From an uncultured Hyphomicrobiales bacterium (lineage in GTDB: Bacteria > Pseudomonadota > Alphaproteobacteria > Rhizobiales > Devosiaceae), in contig CAIMLX010000024.1 in assembly GCA_903842455.1 (NCBI GenBank), forward strand, positions 1 to 64,000: DNA of 64,000 nucleotides, read 5' to 3'. The notes under the pieces were generated by a model, which saw only the letters and a list, made by a program, of their open reading frames with translations, made no database searches and had not been told where the DNA came from. Positions 19,820 to 28,593 of this stretch are shown in pieces (the first letter of the stretch is position 1; the number at the start of each line of letters is the position of its first letter). The position numbers and the translations under genes are program-made.

Positions 19820-19986
19820 AACGGCGCCGGCACTCCAGAACGGCCAGACGGCTTGGGCCAACGCCGACACCAGCAGGTGGGGCGCTACCGGCCGTCCTGA
19901 TTTTTCCCCTAGCCTGACATTGCCGTTGTCGAATTGATGGGCCACCCTTCGACCAGTTGGCATCATCAAGCGAAAGGGTGCCCCAG

Positions 19987-20352
19987 ATGCGTTACCTCTG
20001 CCTCGTCCACACCGGACCCGACATCTTCAGCGGACTGTCGGAGGCCGAAAGGCGCGAGTTCGACCGTGACTCGCTGAATTACGACAAAGACCTCGAGGCA
20101 AGCGGCCACTTCATCGCCGCAGAGGCGCTGCAGGGCCCGGAGACGGCCGTGATCGTGAAGGTGCGGAGCGGCGAGATGTCGACCACCGACGGGCCGTTCA
20201 GCGAGACCAAGGAACACCTCGGCGGCTTCATCCTGATCGAGGCGCGGGACATGAACGAGGCGATCCGGCTCGCGGCGGGCATTCCGATGGCGCGGCTCGC
20301 CACGATCGAGGTTCGGCCGGTGTACAGCATCCCCGATCCGGACCGGCCTTGA
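19987..20352 (+). CDS. YCII (DGPF) domain protein
   Basis: This 121-residue single-domain protein starts MRYLCLVHTGPD and carries TTDGPFSETKEHLGGFILIEA, the DGPF motif of the YCII-related family, and a YciI-like alpha-beta fold pattern. Its last four bases overlap the start of the following sigma-factor gene (TTGA), so the two are translationally coupled. YCII/DGPF proteins are the standard partners of ECF42-type sigma factors, but their biochemical role is not known. Confidence 0.88.
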   Translation: MRYLCLVHTGPDIFSGLSEAERREFDRDSLNYDKDLEASGHFIAAEALQGPETAVIVKVRSGEMSTTDGPFSETKEHLGGFILIEARDMNEAIRLAAGIPMARLATIEVRPVYSIPDPDRP

Positions 20353-21566
20353 GCGATATCGAGGCGATCTGGCGGGCTGAATCCGGGCGGGTGCTGGCGA
20401 CGCTGATCCGGTTGCTGCGCGATTTCGACCGGGCCGAGGAGGCACTGCACGACGCGTTTCTGGCCGCCTCCGAGCAGTGGCCGAAGACCGGCGTCCCGGG
20501 CAATCCGCGGGCCTGGCTGGTCTCGGCCGGGCGCTTCAAGGCCATCGACCGGATCAGGCGACGGGCGAAGTTCGCCGATATCGCCACGGAGATCGCCGCG
20601 ACCGAAGAGGAGGCGTGGATGCCCGAGGACGCCGAGCCGATCGCCGACGACGCGCTGCGGCTGATCTTCACCTGCTGCCACCCGGAGATTCCGGCCGACG
20701 GGCGGATCGCGCTCACCCTGCGCGAAGTGGCGGGGCTCACCACCGAGGAGATCGCAGCCGCCTTCCTGTCACGGACGCCGGCGATCGCGCAGCGCATCGT
20801 GCGGGTCAAGGCGCTCATCCGGGAGCTTGCCCTGCCCTACGAGGTGCCTGAGCCCGAGCAGCTGGCAGGGCGGCTCGATGCGGTGCTGCACGTCATCTAT
20901 CTCATCTTCAACGAGGGCTATTCGGCGAGCCACGGCGAGGCGGCGATCCGGACCGAACTGTGCGCCGAGGCGATCCGCCTCTGCCGGCAACTGGTCGAGC
21001 TGCGGCCAGAACCCGACGCGCTCGGCCTCTTGGCGCTGCTGCTGCTGCAGGACGCCCGGCGTGGCGCGCGGGTGGGGCCGGAGGGCGATATCGTGCTGCT
21101 CGCCGACCAGGACCGGCAGCGCTGGGACCGGGCGCAGATCAGGGAGGGTACGGCGCTTGTCCGTCGTGCCTTCGCGCACCAGCCGGTCGCGGCCTATACT
21201 ATCGAGGCGGCGATTGCGGCGGTGCATTGCGCGGCCGCGACGGCGGAGGAGACGGACTGGGCCGAGATTGCAGCGCTCTACGACGTGCTGGTCAGGGCCG
21301 ACGGATCGCCAGTGGTGCAGCTCAACCGGGCTGTGGCGGTCGCTATGCGCAATGGGCCGGAAGCCGGGCTGCGGCTGATCGAGGACCTGCTGGAACGCGG
21401 CGAACTGGGCCGGTTCCGCTACGCCCACGCCGCGAAGGCCGACCTGCTGCGGCGGCTCGGTCGCAGTCACGAGGCCCGCGCCGCCTACGAGAGGGCGCTG
21501 CAGTTCACGGAGCAGGCGGCTGAGCGGCGGTTCATCGACGGGCGGATAAGCGGGCTGGCAGACTGA
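20349..21566 (+). CDS. ECF RNA polymerase sigma factor, ECF42-type with long C-terminal extension
   Basis: The 405-residue protein has sigma region 2 at about 1-75 (AEEALHDAFLAASEQWP, NPRAWLVSAGRFKAIDRIRR) and region 4 at about 105-160 (IALTLREVAGLTTEEIAAAF). A helical extension of about 230 residues, with TPR-like character near the end (AKADLLRRLGRSHEARAAYERAL), replaces the anti-sigma control of ordinary ECF factors. FNEGYSAS and LLQDARR are typical of this group. The TTG start overlaps the stop of the YCII gene. No anti-sigma gene is nearby, as expected for ECF42. Confidence 0.9.
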   Translation: MSDIEAIWRAESGRVLATLIRLLRDFDRAEEALHDAFLAASEQWPKTGVPGNPRAWLVSAGRFKAIDRIRRRAKFADIATEIAATEEEAWMPEDAEPIADDALRLIFTCCHPEIPADGRIALTLREVAGLTTEEIAAAFLSRTPAIAQRIVRVKALIRELALPYEVPEPEQLAGRLDAVLHVIYLIFNEGYSASHGEAAIRTELCAEAIRLCRQLVELRPEPDALGLLALLLLQDARRGARVGPEGDIVLLADQDRQRWDRAQIREGTALVRRAFAHQPVAAYTIEAAIAAVHCAAATAEETDWAEIAALYDVLVRADGSPVVQLNRAVAVAMRNGPEAGLRLIEDLLERGELGRFRYAHAAKADLLRRLGRSHEARAAYERALQFTEQAAERRFIDGRISGLAD

Positions 21567-21578
21567 GCGTTTCCGCCT

Positions 21579-21690
21579 GGATCCCGACGGTGACACTCAC
21601 CATGCGCTGTCACTCCTAACTGAGGAACCCACGTTGCCACCTGTGCAAGTTGGGAGTTGGGTCCCCGCTGTCGCGGGGATGACAGCGTTG
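21579..21690 (+). repeat. diverged palindromic repeat, probably family A
   Basis: GGATCCCGACGGTGACACTC at the left and TCCCCGCTGTCGCGGGGATG followed by ACAG at the right resemble the ends of the elements at 4625-4730 and 25974-26073, and the middle also carries ACTGAGG. The match is clearly weaker. It lies between two convergent genes. Confidence 0.45.
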
Positions 21691-21727
21691 GGGTTGTGAC
21701 ACGCTCGGCGAGAGACCTGCTGGCCAG

Positions 21728-22744
21728 CTAGCCCCGTGCCAGCCGGCCCTTGCCCTCGGGGAGCACGCGGTGGGGTGGCTGGGCGCCATCGATGAAGGCG
21801 CGGATGTTGACGATCACCGTCTCGCCCATCTCGAGCCGCGCTTCGAGCGTCGCCGAGGCCATGTGGGCGGTGAGGACGACGTGGTTGCTGCGGGCGAGCG
21901 CCAGCAAAGCCGGGTTCACCGCCGGGCGGTTCTCGAACACATCGAGCGCGGCGCCGGACAGGTGCCCGGCCTCGATCTCGCCGATCAGCGCCTTTTCGTC
22001 GATCAGTTCGGGGCGGGAGACGTTCACCACGAAGGCGTCCTGCTTCATGGCGCGCAGCCGGCCCGCGTCGAGGATATGCCGGGTCGTGGCGTTGAGGGGG
22101 GTGTGCAGGGAGACGATATCGACCTCATGGATCATCGCATCGAGATCTTCCCAGTAGTGCGCCTCGAGCGGCTCTTCCACCTGCGGCGGTCGCCGGTGGC
22201 GCGAGTAATAGTGGATGTGGAGCCCAAAGGTGCGGGCCCTCGTCGCCACGGCGGTGCCGATTCGTCCCATGCCGACGATGCCGAGTGCCTTGCCGCGCAG
22301 CCGCCGGCCGAGCATCCAGGTGGGCGACCAGCCCGGCCACTCGCCGGTGCGGGTCAGCACGCCGGCGCCCTCGACCAGTCGGCGCGGCAGGGCCAGCATC
22401 AGCATCATCGCCATGTCGGCAGTGTCCTCGGTGAGGACCGAAGGCGTATTGGTGACGGTGATGCCGGCCGCATAGGCCGCCTCGATGTCGATATTGTCGT
22501 AGCCGTTGCCGAACTGGGCGATCAGCCGGATCGACCGGGGCAGCCTTGCGATCAGCGCGGCGTCGAGCTTGTCGTTGATGGAGGAGACGAGGACATCCTG
22601 GCCCTGGGCGGACTCGAGCAGCGCCTCGGCGCTGAGCGAACCGTCGACGGGCTTGAAGGTCACGTCGAACAGGTCCGCCATGCGCGCCTCGATCTGGCGC
22701 GGCAGCCGCCGGGTGACGAATATCCTGGGTCGGCTGAGGGTCAA
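21728..22744 (-). CDS. D-isomer-specific 2-hydroxyacid dehydrogenase (glyoxylate reductase-like)
   Basis: This 338-residue NAD(P)-dependent enzyme probably reduces glyoxylate or hydroxypyruvate. The cofactor motif is GIVGMGRIGTAVATRA near residue 157. The catalytic Arg, Glu and His are present in NVSRPELID, DVFENRP and LTAHMASAT. In two places the usual residue is replaced: SRP instead of SRG, and AHMAS instead of PHMGS. The C-terminal MGETVIVNIRAFIDG resembles the GyaR subgroup of alphaproteobacteria. The start is TTG with AAAGG some bases upstream. Substrate uncertain. Confidence 0.87.
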   Translation of the reverse strand: MTLSRPRIFVTRRLPRQIEARMADLFDVTFKPVDGSLSAEALLESAQGQDVLVSSINDKLDAALIARLPRSIRLIAQFGNGYDNIDIEAAYAAGITVTNTPSVLTEDTADMAMMLMLALPRRLVEGAGVLTRTGEWPGWSPTWMLGRRLRGKALGIVGMGRIGTAVATRARTFGLHIHYYSRHRRPPQVEEPLEAHYWEDLDAMIHEVDIVSLHTPLNATTRHILDAGRLRAMKQDAFVVNVSRPELIDEKALIGEIEAGHLSGAALDVFENRPAVNPALLALARSNHVVLTAHMASATLEARLEMGETVIVNIRAFIDGAQPPHRVLPEGKGRLARG

Positions 22745-22815
22745 ATCCGGCGCCTTTCAGCGACCATTAAGGTCTTTTGCATAAGTGTAGAAAAAAACCG
22801 CACCCCTGCAAAGCC

Positions 22816-23412
22816 ATGTTCGAAATGCTGAGCTCCGCTGCCTCATCCAGGCGCAAGACCGGGCGCACGACCAGAGCGATTCTGGCCACTGCGCTCACGG
22901 TGATCCTGTGCGTCGCACTGCCCGTCGCGCCTGCCTTTTCCGCCCCCACGAACCCAAGCGGCCTGCCGCTGCCACGCTTCGTCACCACCCGCTCGACGCC
23001 GATCAACGTCCGCGTCGGCCCGGGCACCAAGTACGATGTGGCGTGGGTATACGTGAAATCCGGCACGCCGGTCGAAATCATCCAGGAGTTCGATACCTGG
23101 CGGAAGATTCGCGATGTCGATGGGTCCGAGGGCTGGCTTCACCAGAATTTGCTCATCGGCAACCGGGCCGGGCTGGTCAGCCCGTGGAAGGCCGACGGCG
23201 AGCAGATTCCGTTGCTTCGGGGGCCGGCGGAGGATTCGGGTGTCCGCGCCTGGCTGACCGCGAAGTTCCGCGTGGAAATCAAGGAATGCGACGGCAGCTG
23301 GTGCTCGGTCGTCGCCACGGCCAGCCCGGCCGGCGGCAACCAGCAGGCGTTCTCCGGCTACCTGCAGCAGGCCGAACTCTGGGGTGTCTACAAGGACGAG
23401 AAGTTCGACTGA
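22816..23412 (+). CDS. secreted SH3b-domain protein
   Basis: This 198-residue protein has a signal or anchor segment at about 20-42 (ILATALTVILCVALPVAPAF). A bacterial SH3 domain at about 50-115 carries NVRVGPGTKYDVAWVYVKSG and GSEGWLHQN. A second SH3-like unit (IPLLRGPAEDSGVRAWL, SGYLQQAELWGVY) extends to the C-terminus. Such proteins bind peptidoglycan or other periplasmic partners and are widespread in Hyphomicrobiales. The ATG at 22816 lacks a clear ribosome binding site; a TTG 13 codons earlier is possible. It is divergent from the hydroxyacid dehydrogenase. Confidence 0.82.
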   Translation: MFEMLSSAASSRRKTGRTTRAILATALTVILCVALPVAPAFSAPTNPSGLPLPRFVTTRSTPINVRVGPGTKYDVAWVYVKSGTPVEIIQEFDTWRKIRDVDGSEGWLHQNLLIGNRAGLVSPWKADGEQIPLLRGPAEDSGVRAWLTAKFRVEIKECDGSWCSVVATASPAGGNQQAFSGYLQQAELWGVYKDEKFD

Positions 23413-23419
23413 TCGTCGA

Positions 23420-23435
23420 GGTTCCACGTGGAACA
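23420..23435 (+). promoter_or_regulatory. parS-like ParB-binding site
   Basis: GGTTCCACGTGGAACA contains a perfect 14-bp palindrome (23421-23434). It differs from the 16-bp parS pattern TGTTCCACGTGGAACA only at the first base. It lies between genes, about 10 kb from dnaA-dnaN-recF-gyrB. ParB bound at parS organises the origin region and guides chromosome segregation. The call is by motif; parA and parB are not in this window. Confidence 0.7.
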
Positions 23436-23525
23436 AGTCATTGAATTTCACGGACTTTATTCCGTGTTGCCGCATTCGATACGGCTTTTGCCATGAAGAT
23501 GAAGCGATCCTGAACGGCGGGCGGG

Positions 23526-23978
23526 CTATTCGCCGCCGCGCATCTTCCGGACCCGCACCACCACATCGACATGCGTGATGCTCATGCCGCGCGGCGGCTC
23601 GGGCAGGTTCTGGATCACGATCGATGAGGCGGGAATGTCGATCACCCGCTGCTCGTCCTCGAGGTAGAAGTGATGGTGGTCGGAGGTGTCGGTATCGAAA
23701 TAGGAGCGCGACGCATCGACGGCCACTTCGCGCAGCAGGCCGGCTTCGCGGAACTGGTGCAGGCTGTTGTAGATGGTCGCCAGCGATACGTTCACCTGGG
23801 AACCGAGTGCCTCGGCATGCAACTGCTCGGCGCTGACATGGCGGTGCGCGCCAGCAAAGAGCAGCTCGGCCAGCGCGACGCGCTGCCGGGTCGGCCTCAA
23901 ACCCGCCATGCGGAGCACCGCCGTCAGGCAGGGTCTGCGTGACGGCACGGGCCGGGCGTTCAAGCTGCGGTCAGGCAT
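23526..23978 (-). CDS. irr: iron response regulator Irr (Fur family)
   Basis: This 150-residue Fur-family protein has the winged-helix N-terminal domain (GLRPTRQRVALAELLF, VNVSLATIYNSLHQFREAGLL) and the histidine cluster DTSDHHHFYLED near residue 100 that marks Irr rather than Fur or Zur. Irr senses haem availability and controls iron and haem genes in Hyphomicrobiales, repressing or activating through ICE-type operators. AAGGA precedes the ATG. It is divergent from fabA, the usual arrangement in the order. A matching operator candidate is found before nfuA at 56757-56772. Confidence 0.93.
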   Translation of the reverse strand: MPDRSLNARPVPSRRPCLTAVLRMAGLRPTRQRVALAELLFAGAHRHVSAEQLHAEALGSQVNVSLATIYNSLHQFREAGLLREVAVDASRSYFDTDTSDHHHFYLEDEQRVIDIPASSIVIQNLPEPPRGMSITHVDVVVRVRKMRGGE

Positions 23979-24016
23979 TGGATCCTTGCGGCCGGAAATC
24001 CGAGTTCTCAGCGGAA

Positions 24017-24045
24017 CTTATAGCTTTCGCACCGGCTTGATACAA
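24017..24045 (-). promoter_or_regulatory. promoter for irr
   Basis: On the minus strand TTGTAT (24045-24040) and TATAAG (24022-24017) are separated by exactly 17 bases, with the irr start codon about 40 bases downstream. GTTC/GAAC half-sites flank the expected start of transcription. No ICE-type motif is seen here. Confidence 0.5.
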
Positions 24046-24141
24046 GCGGCGCGCGGTCCGGAACCAACGAGCCGTGCTTGATTCCCGTTCGTCCCATCAC
24101 TACTACACACCCCGAACACGCGATCCGGAGAGGCCGCCCAC

Positions 24142-24645
24142 ATGGTCGAGCGCAAGAACGCTTACGATTACGACGAGCTGATCCAGAGCGGCAGGGCGGA
24201 GCTTTTTGGCCCCGGCTACGCCCAGCTCCCGGCTCCGCCGATGCTGATGTTCAACCGCATCACCCGGATCGACCGCGAAGGCGGCGCCTTCGGCAAGGGA
24301 CAGGTTCGCGCCGAACTCGACGTGAACCCGGACCTGTGGTTCTTCCAGTGCCATTTTATGGGCGATCCCGTCATGCCGGGGTGCCTCGGCGTCGACGCGG
24401 TGTGGCAGATGCTGGGCTTTTACCTCTGCTGGGATGGTTCGCCCGGCAAGGGCCGCGCGCTTGGTTGCGGCGAGGTGAAGTTCACCGGCCAGATCACCAA
24501 CGACGTGAAAATCGTCGAGTACGGCATCGACATCAAGCGGGTGATGAAGTCGAGGCTGGTGCTTGGCATTGCCGATGGCTGGGTGAAGGCCGACGGCCAG
24601 ATCATCTACGAAATGGCGGGCCTGCGGGTCGGCCTGTTTGTCTGA
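24142..24645 (+). CDS. fabA: 3-hydroxydecanoyl-[acyl-carrier-protein] dehydratase FabA
   Basis: A 167-residue bifunctional dehydratase/isomerase that introduces the cis double bond at the ten-carbon stage of fatty acid synthesis. The active-site His is in [20 protein letters not shown] (near residue 75). The catalytic Asp region is [16 protein letters not shown]. The family opening [19 protein letters not shown] is present. It forms a pair with fabB downstream, and together they define the anaerobic route to unsaturated fatty acids. Confidence 0.97.
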   Translation: MVERKNAYDYDELIQSGRAELFGPGYAQLPAPPMLMFNRITRIDREGGAFGKGQVRAELDVNPDLWFFQCHFMGDPVMPGCLGVDAVWQMLGFYLCWDGSPGKGRALGCGEVKFTGQITNDVKIVEYGIDIKRVMKSRLVLGIADGWVKADGQIIYEMAGLRVGLFV

Positions 24646-24652
24646 CCTGATT

Positions 24653-24702
24653 TTGTCGCGCTTTCGGACGAGAGAAGTCTGCACCTTTTCCCGAAAGCGC
24701 TC
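24653..24702 (+). repeat. short inverted-repeat element, family E copy 1
   Basis: TTGTCGCGCTTTCGGACGAG, then AAGTCT, TTTTCCCGAAAGCGCTCT. GCGCTTTCGG (24658-24667) and CCGAAAGCGC (24691-24700) are perfect inverted repeats of 10 bp. It lies between fabA and fabB; similar elements occur at 35560-35608 and, weaker, 37877-37930. A hairpin here could tune fabB expression. Confidence 0.65.
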
Positions 24703-24722
24703 TGAGCGCCGGAGATCCTGAA

Positions 24723-25949
24723 ATGAGACGTGTCGTCGTTACCGGAATGGGGATCGTCTCCTCGATCGGCAACAACCTCGACGAGGTGCTGCTGAGCCTG
24801 AAGGAAGCCAAGCCGGGCATCGTCTTCGCCCAGGACTACGCAGACCTCAACTTCCGCTGCCACGTGCACGGCGCACCCAAGCTCGACCCGTTCGAGGTGC
24901 TAGACCGCCGCACGACCCGCTTCATGGGCAAGGGCGCGGCCTGGAACTACATCGCCATGCAGGAGGCCATCAAGATGGCCGGCCTGGTGGAGGCGGACTA
25001 CCAGAACCCGCGCGTCGGCCTCATCATGGGTTCGGGCGGCCCGTCGACCCGCACTGTGGTGGAAGCCGCCGACATTACCCGTGAGCGCGGCCCCAAGCGC
25101 ATCGGGCCACTGGCCGTGCCCAAGGCGATGAGCTCGACGGCCTCTGCGACGCTTGCCACGCCGTTCGGCATCAAGGGCGTGAACTACACGATCAGCTCGG
25201 CCTGCGCGACCTCCAAGCACTGCATCGGCAACGCCTACGAGCTGATCCAGTGGGGCAAGCAGGACATGATCTTTGCCGGCGGCCACGAAGACCTCGACTG
25301 GACGATGAGCGACCTGTTCGACGCAATGGGCGCCATGTCGTCGGATTTCAACGCGACGCCCGAGAAGGCCTCGCGCGCCTATGATGCCAAGCGCGACGGC
25401 TTCGTCATCGCGGGCGGCGCCGGCGTGCTGGTGCTCGAGGAGCTGGAGCATGCCAAGGCGCGCGGCGCTACGATCTATGCCGAGATCGTCGGCTATGGCG
25501 CGACCTCGGACGGCTACGACATGGTTGCGCCCTCGGGCGAAGGCGCCGAGCGCTGCATGCGCATGGCGATCGAAACGATCGGCGGCCGCAAGGTCGACTA
25601 CATCAACCCGCACGCCACTTCGACGCCGGTGGGCGACCTCAAGGAAATGGAAGCGATCCGCAAGGTTTTCGGTACCGGCGAGGACTGCCCGCCGATCTCG
25701 GCCACCAAGTCGCTGACCGGCCACTCGCTGGGCGCCACCGGCGTGCAGGAATCGATCTACTCGATCCTGATGATGCAGAACCGGTTCCTCTGCGAGAGCG
25801 CCAATATCGAAGAGCTCGATCCGGTGTTCGCCGACATGCCGATCCTGAGATCGCGCCGCGACAACGTGGACGTGGGCATCGCGCTTTCCAACAGCTTCGG
25901 GTTCGGCGGGACCAACGCTACGCTGGTGTTCAAGCACCCCGACGCCTGA
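24723..25949 (+). CDS. fabB: beta-ketoacyl-[acyl-carrier-protein] synthase I
   Basis: The 408-residue condensing enzyme elongates unsaturated acyl-ACP. The nucleophilic Cys lies in [14 protein letters not shown] near residue 161, and the two catalytic His in [11 protein letters not shown] (near 298) and TGHSLGATG (near 335). The glycine-rich [14 protein letters not shown] at the C-terminus is typical. [17 protein letters not shown] opens the protein as in FabB. It follows fabA by 77 bases containing a hairpin element. Confidence 0.97.
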   Translation: MRRVVVTGMGIVSSIGNNLDEVLLSLKEAKPGIVFAQDYADLNFRCHVHGAPKLDPFEVLDRRTTRFMGKGAAWNYIAMQEAIKMAGLVEADYQNPRVGLIMGSGGPSTRTVVEAADITRERGPKRIGPLAVPKAMSSTASATLATPFGIKGVNYTISSACATSKHCIGNAYELIQWGKQDMIFAGGHEDLDWTMSDLFDAMGAMSSDFNATPEKASRAYDAKRDGFVIAGGAGVLVLEELEHAKARGATIYAEIVGYGATSDGYDMVAPSGEGAERCMRMAIETIGGRKVDYINPHATSTPVGDLKEMEAIRKVFGTGEDCPPISATKSLTGHSLGATGVQESIYSILMMQNRFLCESANIEELDPVFADMPILRSRRDNVDVGIALSNSFGFGGTNATLVFKHPDA

Positions 25950-25973
25950 CCTGAGCCGAACGTCTCAACACGC

Positions 25974-26073
25974 TCTCACCCTGGCGCAGGCCGGGGGCCA
26001 TCCTGAGCGTCTTGAGCGTCAGTGACCATGCGACGATCCTCTCAGGATGGATCCCGGCCTGCGCCGGGATGAC
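25974..26073 (+). repeat. dispersed palindromic repeat, family A copy 2
   Basis: CTCACCCTGGCGCAGGCC at the left end is inverted relative to GGCCTGCGCCGGGATGACAC at the right. The interior CTCAGG and CAGTGACCATGCG match the copy at 4625-4730 (CTCAGTGACCGTGCG). Located between convergent fabB and the moeB-like gene. Confidence 0.72.
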
Positions 26074-26081
26074 ACCTTCGT

Positions 26082-26801
26082 TCAGGTGTACCGCATCTCG
26101 TCGAAGCGGGCGGCGCGGCCGTCGTAGAGGAGGAGGCGGCCGATGAGGGGGTCGCCTAGCCCGGTGATGAGCTTGATGGCTTCCATGGCCATCAGCGTGC
26201 CGATGACGCCGGTGACGGCGCCGAGGACGCCGACGACTTCGCAGGCCGGCAGGTCGGCTTCGTCGGGGATGTCGGGGTAGAGGTCGGTGAACTGCGGGCC
26301 GCCGGGGGCGAAGACCGTCACCTGACCATCGAACATCGACACAGCGCCGGAGACGAGGGGCAGCCCGGCCATCCGGGCTGCGGCGGCCGTTGCGGCGCGG
26401 GTGGAGAAGTTGTCGGTGCCGTCGAGGACGAGGTCGTAGTCCGCCATCAGCCCGGGGGCATTCTGCGCCGTCAGCCTTTCGGTGCGGGGCACGACGCTGA
26501 CGTGATCGTTGAGGCCAGCGACGAAGGCGCGCGCGCTTTCGGCCTTGGGCAGGCCGACGCCGGCTGACTGGTGGATCACCTGACGCTGCAGGTTGGAGAT
26601 CGAGACCGTGTCGTGGTCGACGACGCCGAGCGTGCCGACGCCAGCCGCAGCGAGATAGGCGATGGCGGGGCTGCCGAGACCGCCGGCGCCAATCACGAGG
26701 ACCCGCGCTGCCTTCAGGCGCTGCTGGCCGTCGCCGCCGACGCCGCGCAGCACGATGTGGCGCGCATAGCGCTTGATCTCGTCGGGGCCAAGGGCGCTCA
26801 C
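26082..26801 (-). CDS. MoeB/ThiF/HesA-family adenylyltransferase
   Basis: This 239-residue E1-like enzyme adenylates the C-terminus of a ubiquitin-like sulfur carrier (MoaD or ThiS). The ATP motif is VLVIGAGGLGSPAIAYLA near residue 33, followed by SISNLQRQVIH and DLVLDGTDNFSTR. The candidate catalytic Cys is in ADLPACEVVGVLG near residue 185. It lacks the C-terminal rhodanese domain and the CxxC zinc pairs are not evident. The GTG start overlaps the stop of the upstream gene (GTGA), so an extension to the right is unlikely. MoeB and ThiF roles cannot be separated from sequence alone. Confidence 0.88.
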   Translation of the reverse strand: MSALGPDEIKRYARHIVLRGVGGDGQQRLKAARVLVIGAGGLGSPAIAYLAAAGVGTLGVVDHDTVSISNLQRQVIHQSAGVGLPKAESARAFVAGLNDHVSVVPRTERLTAQNAPGLMADYDLVLDGTDNFSTRAATAAAARMAGLPLVSGAVSMFDGQVTVFAPGGPQFTDLYPDIPDEADLPACEVVGVLGAVTGVIGTLMAMEAIKLITGLGDPLIGRLLLYDGRAARFDEMRYT

Positions 26802-27541
26802 GGGGCGATCGGCACGGTAACGAAGCGGCGGTCGGGACCTTCGAAGCCGAGGCTGTAGACCGAGACCACTGCTACCATGGGAGACGCAGTCAGGCCGGCC
26901 GGGAACGGGCTGAGCACCGCGTGGATGCGGTAGTCGGACACGCAGCCACGGGAGGCAGGGACGCTCTGGTCGCGGTAGATCTCGGCGCTGTTGCCGCCCT
27001 CGTCGGTGTAGCTCAGCGTGAAGCCCTGCACGGGTTGCTCCATTCCGTAGTCGGCGCAGGGCTCGGTGCTGGTCGAATCGAACGTCGTGAGGGTGAGGAC
27101 GAAGGGATTGCGGGGGGCGTCGAGGCCATTGCCGAACATTCCGGCACTCACCTGCGTGCGGTTGGACTCGATCTCGCCGTCGGCGTTGAGCAGCAGGGTC
27201 TGGGCCGTGGTATCGAGCACTGCGTCTTCGAGCATGGTGCCGGCTTGCTCGAGCGCCTGTTGGCGTGCTGCAGGGAGCCCGGCGGTTTCGTCGTCGAGGC
27301 GGACACGGACGGGGCGGCCGACCCATTTGTCCTCGATAAGGTCGATGAGATAGACGTTGGCGTAGGGAAAGCCGGAGCCGTCCTGGATGCCGTATTCCTC
27401 GTAGGCGAAATAGCGGCCATCCTCGGAGAAACCGATCGGATCGAACTGGGCCGCGTCGCCGGCAAGGGCCGGGGCGGCGGATAGCAGCAACAGGCTAGCG
27501 GCCAGTCGAGCCGAAGCCACCGGCACCACGTTCAGTCGCAT
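26798..27541 (-). CDS. DUF2259 predicted secreted protein
   Basis: This 247-residue protein has a signal peptide ([19 protein letters not shown], cleavage near residue 28). The mature part begins [30 protein letters not shown], the pattern of the DUF2259 family found in alphaproteobacteria. It contains several cysteines (EPCADYG, SRGCVSD) suitable for periplasmic disulfides. Function is unknown. Its 5' end overlaps the 3' end of dut by 47 bases and its stop overlaps the moeB-like start, so it is tightly embedded in the operon. The exact start (ATG 27541 or a GTG shortly after) is uncertain. Confidence 0.82.
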   Translation of the reverse strand: MRLNVVPVASARLAASLLLLSAAPALAGDAAQFDPIGFSEDGRYFAYEEYGIQDGSGFPYANVYLIDLIEDKWVGRPVRVRLDDETAGLPAARQQALEQAGTMLEDAVLDTTAQTLLLNADGEIESNRTQVSAGMFGNGLDAPRNPFVLTLTTFDSTSTEPCADYGMEQPVQGFTLSYTDEGGNSAEIYRDQSVPASRGCVSDYRIHAVLSPFPAGLTASPMVAVVSVYSLGFEGPDRRFVTVPIAP

Positions 27542-27953
27542 CGAGGTTCTCCCTGAGCTCGAAATTGACCTGCGAGACAGGGGCGACGACGAGCTGCGCG
27601 ATGCGCTCGCCGCGACGGATCTCGAAGGGGGCGTCGCCGAGATTGATCAGGATGACCTTCAGCTCGCCACGGTAGTCGGCATCGATGGTGCCCGGCGTGT
27701 TGAGCACGGTGACACCGTGCTTTGCCGCAAGGCCGGAGCGCGGGCGGACCTGGCCCTCGTAGCCCATGGGAATCGCAATGGTGAGGCCGGTCGGCACGAG
27801 AGTCCGGTGGCCGGGCGCGAGGCTGAGCACCTCGCCGGGCGGCAGCGCCGCGAGGAGATCGACTCCCGCGGCACCGGCGGTCTGCTGGCGCGGGGGCTCG
27901 AGCCCCCGTCCATGATCGAGCCAGACGAAACCGATATCGACCCGATCAGTCAT
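27495..27953 (-). CDS. dut: deoxyuridine 5'-triphosphate nucleotidohydrolase
   Basis: This 152-residue dUTPase hydrolyses dUTP to dUMP, keeping uracil out of DNA and feeding thymidylate synthesis. The five trimer motifs are visible: [42 protein letters not shown] and the C-terminal [11 protein letters not shown]. The last motif confirms that the gene really extends to 27495 despite overlapping the next coding region. It lies 7 bases after the lipoprotein gene. Confidence 0.97.
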   Translation of the reverse strand: MTDRVDIGFVWLDHGRGLEPPRQQTAGAAGVDLLAALPPGEVLSLAPGHRTLVPTGLTIAIPMGYEGQVRPRSGLAAKHGVTVLNTPGTIDADYRGELKVILINLGDAPFEIRRGERIAQLVVAPVSQVNFELRENLDATERGAGGFGSTGR

Positions 27954-27960
27954 GCCGCAC

Positions 27961-28593
27961 TCAGTTCGTATCGACGACGGCGTAGAGCTCGTCGGGGAGA
28001 TTGGAGTTGCCCTCGAGCAGGTCGAGGAACGGCAGTTCGGTGGTGGCGCTGGTGCCGTCGCCCGAAGCGGTCATGTTGGTGTCGGTGATCTTCTTGCCCT
28101 TGATGGTGATGGAGATCATGCGGCCCTCGAAATAGGGCTTGATCATCGCCATCGCCTGCTCGTCCTCGGCGCTATCGTCACCGGTACCTTCGGCGACCTG
28201 CGACTTCATGTCGTCGGTCTTGAAGGCGACGCGGATGACGCCCGGGCTGATCTCGGTAAAGCTCGCTTCGTCGCTGGGGCTGCCATCGTCACCGGCGGTG
28301 AGGGCGGTGAGATCGCCTTCCTTGAAGGTAATGCAGGTGCCGCTGCCGTCGTCGTTCTCGACCAGTTCTTCGCCTTCCTTGGCGCAGAACGGCTCGGACT
28401 GGGCGCCTTCGCCACCGGTCGCGGCCATCTGCTTGATCATCGGGTAGAATTCCGGGCTGATCGTGATCGACGAGGTCGCCGTACCGCTCGTGGCGGACAG
28501 CACCTCGATCTCGGTCGCCACATCCATGCAGCCGGCGAGGCCGGCAGTTACGGCAAGTACGCCAGCGATCCGGCCCAGGATCTTGAAGGTCAT
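27961..28593 (-). CDS. putative lipoprotein of unknown function
   Basis: I do not recognise a named family. The 210-residue product begins [22 protein letters not shown], a lipoprotein signal with lipobox LAGC (Cys near residue 22). The ATG at 28593 has GGAG seven bases upstream. The mature protein is rich in acidic and small residues ([38 protein letters not shown]) with one further cysteine pair ([14 protein letters not shown]). It occupies the position between ubiB and dut where related genomes commonly have coaBC. Envelope role presumed from the signal only. Confidence 0.75.
   Translation of the reverse strand: MTFKILGRIAGVLAVTAGLAGCMDVATEIEVLSATSGTATSSITISPEFYPMIKQMAATGGEGAQSEPFCAKEGEELVENDDGSGTCITFKEGDLTALTAGDDGSPSDEASFTEISPGVIRVAFKTDDMKSQVAEGTGDDSAEDEQAMAMIKPYFEGRMISITIKGKKITDTNMTASGDGTSATTELPFLDLLEGNSNLPDELYAVVDTN

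Noticed and set aside
26802-27326. A long 5' extension of the moeB-like gene
   Set aside because: The extension would overlap the DUF2259 gene entirely and lacks conserved sequence; the GTG at 26801 gives the normal start before the ATP-binding motif.
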